Of a DNA stretch of 64,000 nt, positions 38,384 to 51,330 are shown piece after piece (the stretch's first letter is position 1; every line of letters starts with the position of its first letter). The notes under the pieces are model-generated. The model was not told the origin of the DNA, ran no database searches, and saw only the letters and a list, made by a program, of their open reading frames with translations. The stretch lies in the NCBI GenBank assembly GCA_000507305.1, contig DF240452.1, positions 145,519 to 209,518 of the forward strand, read 5' to 3'. Both the position numbers and the translations under genes were made by a program. The DNA comes from Breviolum minutum Mf 1.05b.01 (Eukaryota; Sar; Dinophyceae; Suessiales; Symbiodiniaceae).

Positions 38384-41300
38384 AGTATTTGATTGCATGT
38401 GGTTTTCATATGTCCACAATGTCACTATATTATCATTGATGAAAAGAGGTGAGATGCCAGTTGAGATGTGTTTTTCTCGACAACTTCATTGTTGTGGATG
38501 ACCCACATGACAAAATTCAAGAGCACGGTTGAATTGACATCTGATACAACAATTTAGTGGCACTCAACACAACTGAAGGCCTTAGCACCCCCAAATCTTT
38601 CAGTGCCAAGGAAATGCGATACGCCGGACTATTACTACAATGCATTTGCAAAGATTGTAGACAAGAGCCTCGTCATAAAACAGCTACGACGCTACGCCCG
38701 TGCCCCAGATAGTGAAGTTTTCCCAGGCTGTTCTTTGGTAGTACACTCTTGCTTGTAGAAATTATCCTTAAACAGTTTGGAGGTATGTATACATTTGTTA
38801 AAATGAAATGTCTTGGCCAAACCAGCGACAAGCGACCATGGTCGAATGAAGCTAAGTGACAAATTCGAAACCACCCAACAGAACACGTTTTGCTAAGGAT
38901 AGATGGCATGCCAAGCATGAAGGTCCTGTTTCATTGGTTGTATTAGGGGTATAGATACTGTGCCCAAAGAGTCGACTCTCAACACTTCGAATGGCACTGA
39001 ACCCTTTGTGATGTGATGGCAGTATTTCATACCAATGACTTGTGCCTCAAACTGAGGTTACCAAGAAGGATTTATGTCATGTCCCCTGTTCCTTCCTCTA
39101 AAGCTCATGTTTTTTTGAAGGTGTCACCCATTTGCCAAGGAAGGCGTTCAAAGACCCCAGTTCTGGTGTAGCCTATGTGGGGGATCTCATGTTTCGTGGA
39201 CATCCTGAAGAGAATCTGGATGAATTCACTGCCAATGCCAAGAGTGCCCTGGGCAAAGGAAATGGCACACAGATACAAACACTGGCAGTTGGAAGAGGAG
39301 ATTTCGACGTTGTTTACATCATCTCACCGGCCATGTTAATCTTCGGCAAAGCACTTGTTCTTCAACAATCATGGTACAACTTGTGGCCATCCAAGATGAG
39401 TTTCCAATAAAAATGATAAAGTACAGCCGATATCTCTACAAGATACCCTTTGTGGTCATCTAGTTTCTATTTCTATCTAGTTTCTGTTGGCCCTTCTCCT
39501 TAGCAAGACGCCTGCAAGCTCCAAGTTGTATTTTGGAAAGCATAATTGTGTATCAATAGTCTTAGTTGTTTTAGCATGAAGCACGTGATTTCAGCAGGAC
39601 ATAGTTGAACACTATATGACTATACTTATATATTTGTATATTATATATAGATATGTTTTTGTCCCCCATCGTGGGAGGTTACATTGGTGGTAATGCCGAT
39701 CTGCTGACGGATCCTGTGGCCTCTCCCTTTTGGAGCACGGAGGCTGAATTGGGAGGCGCGGATCGGAGCTGCGGAAAATCATCCCGCTTCCATGAAAAAT
39801 TCCAAGAGGTACATGCGCACTGGACCCTACTAGTAGTTTTTTGGGATGGTTTTGGTATGCTTTGATAGTAGGCTTATTAATGAGGGTTGAGGAAATGCTT
39901 AAATCAGGAGATTCCTCATAGTATGGTGCAACACCGCAACTAACCACCATGGAACCCAAAAATTGATGGGCTTTAATGGCTTAGAGATGAAACAGTCAGG
40001 GCTTGATAAAGGGATAGCCACCGGTTTGTCCATGAGGCCATACGTTTCACTATGCTTTCACATCTGATGAAAGGAGGCAGCTCCCAAGGGGCAACACATC
40101 TTAGCCATTTTCCATTTTTGTGGCCTCGAATTGAGCCAAAAGAGCCGTAGATTTGATCATGGTATTGAAATGATCCTTTCTTGGGGAGAGGAAGGATTTT
40201 GAGCCATATTTCTTTATGATGAATGGTTATAACATGCTATAACTGCAAAGTGGTCTTGCGTTCTTGGCCACAGATTTTGGATCAGTCTTCCAAACATTCT
40301 TTTTTGACAATCCAATGAGGCAGAGAAGAGACATATATTCCCCTGGCTTCACGTAGTGGTTTCATACAACATTATCTCACATGTGAGTAGGTTGGTTGGG
40401 AAGGGTCCTCATGTGATTTGAAAAGTTGTTTGGTAGACTCCAAGATCTTGTGGATTTTGGCTCAAGATCTTGGAGGCTCCATTTTGTTTTCCCACCCTCC
40501 CACCCAGATCCCCTCTGCGGGGTGAATGGGAGAAGGTTTAAATGGGATTTACCCCTCTAAGTTTTTCCTTGGTACGGGTGTAGGTGTCTAAAGTTTCTTT
40601 GACCCTATGTTTCGATTTATGTTTGTGACCTGTCCAAACTTAATCCAAGAGTACTTGAATGTCTCTTGCTACCCATTGTTATTTTATAACAATGAGTCAC
40701 CTTTCAATAAGGGGTTCCCCCTCTGACGGCGAATACTTCAGAGAAAGTGAAAAGAACAGTGCTGTCCTTGAGTGTACTCACCTAACACTGTTCATATTGA
40801 AAGTTCTGGGCCATAGCCACAGTAGGGCAAGGGCCATGCGCGACCAAAGAGAGGTAAGTGAAGAAGTATATAGTATTATTGCGGATTTTTGATTAGGTAA
40901 GACATGGCAAGACTATAAAAGACAAAGGGCGCAACATATATCATCCCATTTTTCATGTTCATTCCTAAACACTAGATCATGAGATCTATATGTATATTAT
41001 ACATCTATATGCACTATTAAATCCATCAGTTTATATATAAATATATATTTATGTATATATTTATATATTACATATCCTTTTCAATCGCAGATGCTCTCAG
41101 GAGGGGGTGTCCCTCCTCTTCTCTTCATGGTTGGTGGTTCTGAATCCATTTTGGGTGATTCGATGATCGTGGCACAGAAAGCAGCTTTCTATGGTGCCAG
41201 TACCTTGGCTTTAGTGCTTCAACCAGGTGGAATCCATGTCATGATGGCCAGTGACTAAGCATTACGTGAGATGTTTTTTTGATTGGGATAATCCAAGACT

Positions 41301-42139
41301 TTTATCTATTGCTAGTGTTTTGTAGGGGAATAAGGCAAGGGACCTTTAGTTTGATATCGGTTGTATATTCTTAATGTGCATATATATATATATAGTTATT
41401 TTTTATTTTGCAATAGATTATATGCACATAGGTTTTTAAATGATATGCATGATGATTACTGAATTCAACGGGATCTAACTTTCATTTATCCACCCTTCCT
41501 GAATTCCAGTCTCATCTCACCAGTCAACAGGCTCAGTTGTGTCACTCCATGGGAGGAATCTTCCCGAGGTGTTCATGTCGACGTCCACGTGGGGATGTGG
41601 CATGACTTTCCAATGTATTCCGAAGGCTGTGGCAGCAAGGCACCATTGTGGCAAGCCACCTTGGCCTTGAATCGTTGCTCGGCTGGGGGTCCTCCCGGGT
41701 GTTCATCCCGACTCCAACAGCCACCACGTTTGTTATACAAGTCACGACTCGGAAGATTACCCTCGAATTCTCCAGGTAGGTGTTCTCCCGCCGGGATTCA
41801 AGGTGTTTGATTGGTATGTCAAGTGCACCATATTGGACCATATTACCGTGCAAAGTGTTTGATAAACCACATCTATCTACTTGCAGTTCAGTAGTGATTT
41901 TTCGATTTTCTATATTTGGCATGTCTATTTCCAGCTTCAATGTTTAGCAAAACATTGACTCAAATGTAAACGGAATTGGCATCGAAATTTCACACGTTTG
42001 CGATGATTCAGGCACAGCCGCCTTCATCCGCGCGGTGGCCCAACGGAAGGTGACAGCCAGCCGCATGGGATTAGTTTGGCCACCCTCGTCCTCCGTGCCG
42101 GGAACGCCTAAGACGAGGCAGAGACCGGTGAGAAGGTGA
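38092..42139 (+). CDS. Alpha/beta hydrolase (HSL/esterase-lipase type), 3' half
   Basis: Exons: 38092-38131, 38611-38664, 39140-39252, 39678-39752, 41101-41199, 41569-41676 and 42012 to about 42139. All join in phase with each other and with the exon ending at 23580. Motifs in family order are FFSPWTNL, then KCDTPDYYYNAFAKI, GDLMFRGHPEENL, LLTDPVASPFW, GGSESILGDS (likely catalytic Asp) and GMWHDFPMY (likely catalytic His). Thus the Ser of the triad is encoded upstream of BiP and the Asp and His downstream. Donors run GA, GA, GC, GA, GT, GC. The C-terminus is uncertain: reading through gives a TGA at 42137-42139 after an Arg/Pro-rich tail, but a GTGAGA donor at 42128 could extend the gene. There is no upstream HGGSW copy of its own, so this is the continuation of the 5' half and not a second gene. 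Confidence 0.85.
40438..40475. repeat. 13-bp perfect inverted repeat with a 12-base loop
   Basis: Arms CTCCAAGATCTTG and CAAGATCTTGGAG in the hydrolase intron 39753-41100. The loop and right arm together contain ATTTTGGCTCAAG (40454-40466), identical to the last 13 bases of the dinoflagellate spliced leader. Confidence 0.85.
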
Positions 42140-43035
42140 GAAGGAGAGAAGATATTTGCCTTGGAAAAGACTTTGATGGGTGAAGGAATGTGTTTCACAG
42201 CCAAAGTAGTTGCTGATGGTGTTTTTTTATTACCAAATTTGTGCATATAATTCTTGCTACATGAACTGGTTCCCAGGATTTTGCCCATCAACTGTTTCAC
42301 CAGCGCACAAATTCTCAAGCCGCTAGACACTACAGACCGACACGGTTTTGTTATCTTGGCCCGAAAGGTATATCTATGATGTGACACGGCCTGGTGCGGA
42401 GAAGCTTCTTGGCACTTGCTGAAGGCTTTTGGTTTCAGAAGTTGTCCGGAATTTCCCTGGAGCGGATGCAGTTGCACTATACACCCCTCAAAAACTAACG
42501 ACATGGAACCCGAGCACGGCGATATTTCACATGCACAACTGGGTTGGTAAAGGTGGCAAAATAAAACTCATTGACGAGGTGTTTTGATGGCCACCCGATT
42601 CCCCAGTTGGAACTCATTGGTTCCCTCTGAAACAGCCAGATAACCATCCACTAAAGGTCACATTGAATTGGCAGGTAGATATGCTGTTGTTTTATTATTT
42701 TTAATTTATCAATCCACTAGAGAAAAGGTTTGTTACTTGGAGGTATTCTGATCAAGTTCCAAACCACCAATGGACTGTAGCTGTGGGGAGAGAATGTGGC
42801 CAGCTAAATCGCTGGGGATGGAACCATCCTAATTGCGGAGACACTAGATATTTACTGCAAGTCCCACATCCCATCGGTTGAAATCCAACATGGAAATTCC
42901 AATTTTCTTACATGTCATGATTTGGAAAGGGTATTTCACTTGGAAAACTCATGTTTCTCTCATTTTTGGTGGGTCTGAATTCAACAAATTAGAGGTTTGT
43001 TTCCCCCACATAAACCAGCAACCAGCTTGACTTAG
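42140..43035. other. Gap between the hydrolase and the next exons
   Basis: A long frame on the minus strand across 41944-42504 is the shadow of hydrolase exon 42012-42127 plus AT-poor flanks. On the plus strand a frame near 42460-42590 (TWNPSTAIFHMHNW) looks protein-like, but no AG|G acceptor fits it. No gene is called. Confidence 0.4.
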
Positions 43036-43310
43036 GTGGTTTCCGAAGAAACTCCTAAGTCCCATCAGCACCGATGGCAGCAATGTTCATTTCATTGAAC
43101 TTCCTCCGTGCCCCGGCTTGAATGCCTCCCAACAGATTGATTGGAAGTTGAGTTATCAAATTCTTCGTGGTGCATAGGTATAAAGGTGCAAAACCTGTTA
43201 GGTAGATTAAGTCAGCCTTTTGTTTAAAACTCTATGCCTCAAGAAGGAAGCTGAAGAAACCAAGGATTCCCAGTGTCTCCAAAGATGAGACCACGACGAG
43301 TATTTTCCAT
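43036..43310 (+). CDS. Two joined exons of an unrecognised gene
   Basis: Exons 43036-43107 and 43247-43310 join in phase 2 through a GT donor to AAG|G. The second exon ends at a canonical GTGAGT. The product reads ...STDGSNVHFIELPP and then KLKKPRIPSVSKDETTTS, a basic, Ser/Thr-rich segment. No domain is recognised. Flanking exons are not established. At 43572 a hydrophobic open segment follows an AG|G acceptor in phase 0 and might be the next exon. Confidence 0.4.
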
Positions 43311-44132
43311 GTGAGTTTTGGTTCGTTAATGTCCTGGAACTTATGGTGTTGCCTAGTGTCTTGGCTTGATTTTAAAGTGCATTTTTGATTACACAGACGA
43401 CTTTTTACACACATGCAATATGTTTTTGTCCATCTATAAATTACCAGTAGCTGAATTTTTGTTGGACCTGTAAAACATGAAAGTTAAGGTACTTAAAGCT
43501 TGATTTTGCATGTTTACATTTCAGTTGCAGCGGGTTCAACATCTCTTTAAGTGCTGTCGTATCTGCCCAGGTGCTTTTGCTTCTGCTTTTATTTTCCTGC
43601 CTGAGCCGCCAGCCACCTTTGGGGCCCACGGTGTTGGAGCATAGGCTTTTGGAGGTTTAAGGATCCTGGATTCCGCGGAGAAAAAGCAGAGCTCGTTGTT
43701 TTTGGGGTGAGGTGTTCAAAGGTAAATGAATGCAAGTGGTTACCTGGGTTGCAACCACTTGTAGCTGGCTGATCTTGGAGTTGTGAGTGATAGCTTGCTT
43801 AGTAGCCATTGATCCACCCCGATACCACAGTGGTTTAATATGGTACACCTAGCGGAGCAGTGTAGTGAAGGGTATGAAAGATGGAAAGATGGGAACAGCT
43901 TGGAAGGTCTGAGTTTCAAGAGGCAAATGTAGAAGCAAAGGTTCAACTGTATCATTTTTCGAGTTTTCCCCGGTCAACTAATGGGAATGGGTTCTCTAGG
44001 CGGGTTTTTTGAAGTATAACTTTTTGTTCGAAGGAAAACACGGGCAGCGCACACCTTGCACACAGGGTGATGCAGCTGAGTTCGATTCGGATGCATTGAT
44101 TCGCCACCTGGCTGCATTTGTTGTTGTTATAG

Positions 44133-44229
44133 GCGGAGTACAGATCTCCAACTTGAAGACCTCCAAAAATCCACTAAGAGAAAAGAGTTGGAATTGGAAT
44201 CCCTCAAACGTCTGAAGACACTCAACAAG
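44133..44229 (+). CDS. Candidate coiled-coil exon
   Basis: A 97-base segment after ATAG|G with a GA donor, phase 2 in and phase 0 out. It encodes a strongly charged heptad-like helix (LQLEDLQKSTKRKELELE, then SLKRLKTLNK). A basic helix-like segment at about 44576-44640 could belong to the same protein. Most of 44230-45197 beyond this is AT-rich with no supportable exon. Family unknown. Confidence 0.4.
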
Positions 44230-45197
44230 GACACACACAGATGTATATATATAGTTATATTATATATATATATATATTTATAATTATTTATTTACATATA
44301 TATAGAGAGAAATATCATTATAGAGCGGAGTTTCTGCTCTTTCTGAAAGAGACATGCGGTCGGTTCATTTCCAAGGCATGGCTTTCTTGTGGCCTTTTCT
44401 GGCATGGTTTTGGCATCGGGTAGTGGCTCCGGATGTTGGTTGCGGTGCCTCAAAGCAAAAATACCAGATCCAAAAAAGGATCAAAAGGCCATCCCAAACA
44501 GAGAGTAGTTTTGCAAGCATCAATGTTCATCATATTTCAAGTGTGTTACCTTCGAGGGGGTGTATGATTTTCAGGAAGATGAAGAATGATCGCATACGAA
44601 ATGCGACCCAAAAGTGGAAGAGGAGACACGCAAAGAGTTTAACATCTAACTTGAATCTAACTTGACGTTTAGTTTCCAGCTGTTCCATTTCAAGTGTGGT
44701 TTAATGATATCTTTTGTTGGAAGCACCAGTCAAGCGTTTGGACCCCCCATGTCGGTTTGGAAGTCGTGGCAGGTTTATGACCGATTTGTTGGTGGATCAC
44801 AGCCGTTTCGCTCACGAACGCTTTGATGGTGGTGCGGCATACCCAAGGGTTCCATTTTGGAGGATGGGGATGTAGTACTATAGAGTCAACTCCTTAGTTA
44901 TAGTGAAATGCAGATACGTGATACCACGTGCAGGTATAAGTAGATCATGAGAGATGCAGATAGAATGATAGGGTTTGGTATGACATATCAACCACCATTG
45001 CAATTTTCGGATACACAAGGTGTTCATGCATAGCTTCACCCTCCTTCAGAATGGTTACCATCGGTCACTCACTACCAAAGTAGATTTGGCACAAGAGGCA
45101 GGATCCATTTTTGTTGGAGAACTGGGGCTTCGTTTTATATAGTTTCAGGTCCATCAATTAAGACACATAGCACGTGATCACTCCACACCTCTCCCAG

Positions 45198-45718
45198 GCT
45201 TTGATCAATCCGGCTTTCTTTCGAGATGTTTGGACCTTAGGAATGTTTTGGGCGGCCTGTTGCTGGTGGATGTTTCCACAGGGCGACTTGTTGTACGTGC
45301 AATTGGATTGAAGTAAAGAGAAGATTGATTTGTTTGGAAATTCACAGGCAGAATGTGGATGATATTTCTTGGACAGTTCCTTGACATTTCTTTTTTTGAC
45401 TGTTTCTGGGATGTTCTTGAGGATACGGGTCTATTTTTTGTTGGCCACAATCTCGTGATGATTCAATTGACAGCGGACCAACCAAAGTCCATGGTTTAGT
45501 GCTGCAAACCTTTCAGGTGATAACCAGAGTGACCAAACAATTCAAAAATGAGAGCAACATATACAATGATATTGACTGGTACTGGAAAATGAGGGAACGA
45601 ATCCCAAATTGATAGTCCATTTCAATCCATTTCATTAAGATTCCATCCTTTTATTCCCTACAACTTCGCAGGTAAAAAACTCTTCACTCCAACAGATCAC
45701 TGGGGGGCCCCCACCGAG
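45198..45718 (+). CDS. Two joined exons of an unrecognised gene
   Basis: Exon 45198-45305 (CCCAG|GC, phase 1; GA donor, phase 1) joins 45672-45718 (GCAG|GT, phase 1). The product reads NVLGGLLLVDVSTGRLVV, RAIGKKLFTPTDHWGAP, then TE. The first part alternates like beta strands with a DVSTG turn; no family is recognised. The fit of coding composition, phase and splice context makes the pair credible. A further frame at 45748-45928 is open for 60 codons, but only 29 bases separate it from this exon. Confidence 0.45.
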
Positions 45719-46141
45719 GTTCTGAAACAGAACGGCCTTTCTTGAAGGAGGTGACCTCCACCCAAATGTGGGCCAGTTGGATTGGTAGGGAAACCTCAGA
45801 TCTTGAATTGGTGGAACCTTTGTTGCCCGCAGTTGTTGTGATGAAGAGGCGTATGGCTGAAAGAATCTTCGGAATGGGTGTGGGGGAGGTTGGGTATACG
45901 GAATATATCAGATATGAACAGAAATACTGATCAACGAATCCCCTAAACATCGACAACGTTCACCGTTTGTTAGACTCACAAACATGAAAGAAGCAATATT
46001 CACATGATGCAAATATGTACCAATGATACAATCTGATAATCTCTATTGTCTCAATCGGGATCATCATCACCTATAGTCCCAAATAGTCCCACTTCCTACA
46101 TCCCAATCCAATCCATCTCCCATTCTCAAGCAGCACTTGAG

Positions 46142-46206
46142 GTCGACGCATCAATCGCTCGAAGGAGGATTCCACGGATGTGATCTTGTTTGATGAAGTC
46201 ATAGCT
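46142..46206 (+). CDS. Candidate internal exon, unrecognised
   Basis: An open segment after TGAG|GT, phase 1 in and phase 0 out at a GT donor, reading RRINRSKEDSTDVILFDE. It is charged and protein-like. It may continue the gene at 45198-45718; the link is not proven. Confidence 0.35.
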
Positions 46207-46871
46207 GTGATCTCAGTGGGTTTTCAGGGTGTTTTTTGACAGCTGGAAATTTGAAGAAGTGTTCAGACTCTTTGTATGTATTACTTGGGTTATCTTGGGT
46301 GTGAAAAGTCAGAAGTTGGGATTCCTATGCATTTGCTGATCAAATTGATTAAGACAAGACCAACAAAAAGAGTCATTCATATTTTGTTGATTTTGGGTGC
46401 GGGAACCGTCTTGACCCAGAGACTTTGGTGTGACTCCTACAGAAGTTCAAAGGTGCCAAGTCACTGGTGGTAAGAGCACAGACATGGAACATGGGTTCCA
46501 CTCCTGCCATGGGAACAAATTGGTCTCCTGGTTGTTTTGATTTTGAATTCAACGGCATTCACGGACAGCGAGCATGGATGAGCATGGGACATCATATGAT
46601 TCGGCTTTAGAAGATCTCACATGACCCAAGATGGCCCCAATGCCGTCAGACAAGGGATGATGGCTGTGGTTAATCATCCCGACGTAATGAGGGTTATTTG
46701 ATTCTTGAAGGGGATTGATTTGTATGAATTATGGCACTGTTACTTAGGTCCAACTCAAGTCTTGATAGAATTGCCAGTAATACATCACAACTTTGACCCC
46801 TTTGGTAATTTTTGATGTTAGCTTACCCAGTTGGGTATAGAAATTCGAGGATTCTGGTAGAGAATCCCAAG

Positions 46872-46928
46872 GCTCAGAAGTTGAACCGCAAGACCTTCAT
46901 GTTTAACAAAACGGTGCGGGAACCACAG
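46872..46928 (+). CDS. Candidate internal exon, unrecognised
   Basis: Nineteen codons between CCCAAG|G and a GC donor (phase 0 both ends), reading AQKLNRKTFMFNKTVREPQ. Protein-like and basic. No family recognised. Confidence 0.35.
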
Positions 46929-48171
46929 GCTGCTGGAAAAATCAAAGGGTTTGTAGGGTGCTTCATGAGTAAACAAAAACACAATTTACCAATGCTTGAT
47001 CATTGATCATTATGATTTTTGTTCATAGTCATAGTGGTAATAGCCACACTCTTCCCTTAAAGAAAAATATGGCAATTTCAATGTAAGTGTATGATTTGGG
47101 AACTTGATGACAAGGAAACTCAACCCGCAACCAAGGCTACACCATTCTTGAGTTTGGATTTCTCCGCGAGGATGCAAGAATCAGGCAGGGATCGTTAGGG
47201 GAATCTTCGCTTTGAATTCGGGTTGCGTGCGGGTATGTTGAAGATTCCTTTATGGTTGAATCATGTTGAGAAATATCATGATGGCCGCCCTCAAAATGGA
47301 AAACAACCACGAAAGTGGAAAATGGCCATGGAAAGATTAGCTTCTCCAAAACAAGGACATTCCCCTTGCCCCTGAAAACATATCATGATTTTCACTAACC
47401 CATGAACATGGGACAAAAATTGTTTGGGCACGGAAGTAAGCACTCCAAATGATAAGAATCATTTCCCTGGGAAAGTATCGGGAAGTACCAAGCTTCCATT
47501 GGAGCTGAGTTGACGTATTCAGTTTCAGAGGTGTGAGTTGCCAGTCCAGGGAAAAATCCCTCGAACATTGACATGAGGCCACTACCGTGTCGCTGAGCCT
47601 CCAGTCAATGAGGCCAGGTTGGGTTTCGATTGGTTCCGAACCTTTGCGGGTTTAAAGGGATGGAACAATTTAGATGGGAAGAGACATAGATGGATATAGG
47701 TAAATGGGATGTAATATGGGCTAGATTCCTTCAATGATTATATCTTCAAATACTTGTTTTCAGGATATTCCGTTGCGTTGACCATAGCTGACCTCTCACA
47801 ACCTCAAGGGAAACCTTCCTTTAAATGGTTGAAAACCAATGGGATTCGAATACCCAATGCTTTGAGACATCCGTAAAATTGTAAAATGTGGAAATACAGG
47901 CGCTTTGCCTCCTAAAATCATGAACATTTGTTTCAATACGGATGCTTCAATGCTTCAACAAGGGGGGGATCACACAAACCGAGATGAGTAGTTCATAAGT
48001 AAGATTCTGCGATGCGATGCCAGTGTGTTTTGCAGGTCTGTTTTGACCAGCCAGTCAGTAAGTGGGTGCTAAGTTCATTTTTTGATCCAAACACCTGTAC
48101 TATTTGCAGTCTATTTGCTACCTTGACTTACGGTTACAGGGAGATTCAAGCAGCTTCAAATCATTTTCAAG
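46929..48171. other. Possible further exons, not resolved
   Basis: Open segments with AG|G acceptors occur at about 47127 (ATPFLSLDFSAR), 47199 (GNLRFEFGLRAG) and 47609 (ARLGFDWFRTFAGLKGW). They look coding but could not be joined in phase, and the first two are only about 29 bases apart. I list them as leads, not as genes. Confidence 0.3.
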
Positions 48172-48252
48172 GCAGAGTACAAGCTCGCAAATGTCCGCCA
48201 AAAAATGACAAACACAGGACCTTCCTCGATCAGCAGTCCAACACCACTTCCG
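48172..48252 (+). CDS. Candidate helical exon, unrecognised
   Basis: Twenty-seven codons between TCAAG|G and a GA donor, phase 0 both ends. It begins AEYKLANVRQKMTN and then becomes Ser/Pro/Thr-rich. A second open piece at about 48387-48480 (SATLEAVEELSYYSA) may follow. Function unknown. Confidence 0.35.
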
Positions 48253-51200
48253 GAAGAGAATCATGATTCTTTTCATGTTTCCAACACTCCTGGAATAATT
48301 ATGCTGCAGACCCTCAACCAACCAGTTGATGAAGGGATTATTTTGCTCTTGGAGGTTTGCGGAAGTTTGGGGTAAGTTCCCTTCAGGAAAATTTGGAGAT
48401 CTCTTAGAAACGTCCATGACAATGGCATCATCGGATCATTGTCCGCAACTCTTGAGGCAGTGGAGGAGTTGAGCTACTATTCTGCAGGCCTGTTTTGCAA
48501 GTCTACAGCATGGGGCCCCTCAAAACATGATGAAACATGTGTGTATTAAGGCAGAGATTTATATAGCTCTTGGATATCATACTGTTTATACACATATGAA
48601 AGACGTTGATTCATATGATTTAGACAGTGATTTAGATACCTTCTTTCTCCCATGTAATGGCTCGTATGAGGCCTTGGCCAAGCTTGGCCAAGCACCAGGC
48701 TTCTTCATAGATGATAGAAACTGCATTTTGTAATCAAATACAATCCCTACAGGGCCTAGTGGGAAGTGCATGTAACGTGGGATAAATTCTATAAATGCTT
48801 TGACTGATTTATGGGATGCCTGGTAAGTGTTGCAGATTGATCAGCTTCTCTTCACTCTAGACCACTAAAGACCTACAAAGGGCCAATTGTCAAGGCCTCC
48901 TTTTCTTGGGGATAGTTGATTTTTGATATTGTACTACGGCAATCCAGCAATCGATAAGAGTTGGATGATCATCCCAGCTGCAACCGGAATTCGGACTGTG
49001 ATACCAGTTGTTGGTGTTGATCATTTTGAGGCCTAACGAAAAATCTTCAAAAAGATGCGTGACTTATAAGAAATCTTAAGTGATGGTCTAGATCAGTAGG
49101 ATTGTCCTCATTTTGGTAGGCATGTTCACTATTGAATGGATGACAATGACGAAAAGGATGCGGTTGATAGAGCCAGGCACTGATTGGCACTGTGACGAGC
49201 GCCAGCCTCAGTCGGGCTTGAATGACCCCACAATTTATGTTTAGGATTGATTGAGTAATCCGCCACTGACCCTGGGTTTAAAATAAAATGCAGGATGATG
49301 ACATCCTAACAACTTCACTAGAAATCAAGGTACTGTACCTTGTGATGTTGTTTTTTGGAGGTGGGAATTACCTTGCAGAGGCCGTTTCCATATTGTTTAC
49401 ATAAAAGTCATAGGAGCTGGACAGGTTGGTTATGACTTGGCCTCAGTTGCAGTGCTCAATCCGGTTTGACTCTTTCTTGGATCACATGAGCTGGACGAGC
49501 TTTTGACATAGTCAGCCTGGTAGGATTGATGACACCTTTTCGTAAGTGAATTGAAAATTTATTTTAGGATGTTATCAACTACGTTTTTTCCAGCGGAAAT
49601 ATCTAAACTTGTGTCCAAAGTGGGTCAACTGGAGAATCGTATCATGATGTTATCCTTTTCGCATCAAAGATCCACTTGTATATTTGCGTAAGAATTGCCA
49701 AACACTTTGGACATAATACCGGTGTAGCATCGTGAACTTCATGGACTTATCATCTCGTGATATCATAACATCCGTACCGCGGGAAACCGCTTCGTCTCAG
49801 GAGCCGCTTCTATACCCCACGGCCTTTGCCAAACCTGCAGGCCAGGATGCAGTTCTGAAAGTTCAGTGCACTAAGTACCACATTGGATCAGTCAGTCCCG
49901 CTGCTTGAAACACCCCCCGTGCACTTTGGGTTTCCAGGCGATGTTGTCGGTACCTCAGTTCCAGGATGTTCCAGATGTTTTTTGAAGTGCTTGTGGTTTG
50001 AGTTGGAAACCGAAGGTCATTTTATATGTCACCTGTCAGATTTGTTTTGGATGTGTCTCATTGACAATTTCTGAAATCGATTCTGACCTCAGCTTCAGTT
50101 TCCACCGAAAAAGCCGGGAAACAATACATCCCACAGTCATCATCCCATAGGGCTGTGATCTAAAAATCCCACCACCTGTGGTTGTTTTGTTAGATTCAAG
50201 ATTATCTCCATTTGAATTAACAGTTCTTGGAGAAGATGCTTTTTGTTGGCAGTTGATTCCCCATCCTTTCAACAAAAAAATAAACATATACATATTTATA
50301 TAAAGAGAAAATGTTTCCCCACCGAGATTACATTGCGAACTAGGGATTTCCTTTAGACCCCCAGCATCTCGATGCCACGACAGCTGAGAGCTCCAAGGCC
50401 GTCCATGTCGGTTCCGGTGCGCAAAGAGGTGGAACGAGAGACGTCACGTACTCAGCTCTTTCTGATTCAGCAAGGGATCGTTTTGAAAGGGAATATCGGA
50501 ATACTTTTGTGTGATTAAGTTTTTGTTGGTAAATGATTATTTACACGGAATATTGCGATATAGTTATGATATTCAACCTGCAGTCTAGCGGGTTGTTTTT
50601 TGCCCAGGATGGGAGCCAAAGATCCATTGCATCCTTCACACATGGCACCTTGGAGTCAGGGAAGTGGACAGGGATTACTCACGGGGTGACCCTATCCGAG
50701 GTTTAACGTTGGAAAAAATAGGAAACCATAGGAATCCACTCATTTTGTGTCGGATTGTGATGGTTGTGTACTAGATGTCCAAATTGATTTGTTTAAAAAT
50801 TTGGTGTTGTTGGTAGGTTTCCATGATGTACTTTTCTCAAGAGGTGATTGGATTGGTTGAAATGGAAGCTGGAAAAATGACCAAAGACCAACTTTCTTCA
50901 AAGCAAAACCCCTCCGCATTGACTCCATGATGGTTTCACATTCCAATGGTTTGAGTGTCAACATCAGATCCACACCCATTGGGTCACAGAATTGGCGCTA
51001 AGTGACTCAAAGTTTGAAGCCACCCCAGTTACATTATCCCCTTCAAAGCTGTTCACAGGGTCACGTTTTCTCCCCTTAAAAACGGTTCGCCGTGGAATTG
51101 CTGCGAAACTTTGCATATTGCCAAGTCTTGGATCACCCTGCCAGTTTCATTTCCAGCGGGTGAATTTCAATATAACTCAGCATATGTAGGCGCCCACCTA

Positions 51201-51330
51201 AGAATGAACATGATTCATGAATCAGCTCATGAACCACATTTAGAACATCTATATAGATCTCACAATTGTTTGTTGTCAGCTTTCTTTCTACCACCTTTGA
51301 GTCGGAAATACCCCCGTGGGTCAAACCGAG
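48253..51330. other. No resolved gene; isolated exon-like pieces
   Basis: At 49801 (EPLLYPTAFAKPA) and around 50370-50510 two overlapping frames are open beside AG|G sites, as is a piece at about 50609-50690. None could be placed in a chain. The rest is AT-rich sequence typical of introns here. Confidence 0.3.

Noticed and set aside
41944-42504. A 186-codon minus-strand ORF
   Set aside because: It overlaps hydrolase exon 42012-42127, which has family motifs and phase continuity. The minus frame has no recognisable domain.
45748-45928. A 60-codon open frame after AAG|G as a next exon
   Set aside because: It would need a 29-base intron after 45718, shorter than any firm intron here.
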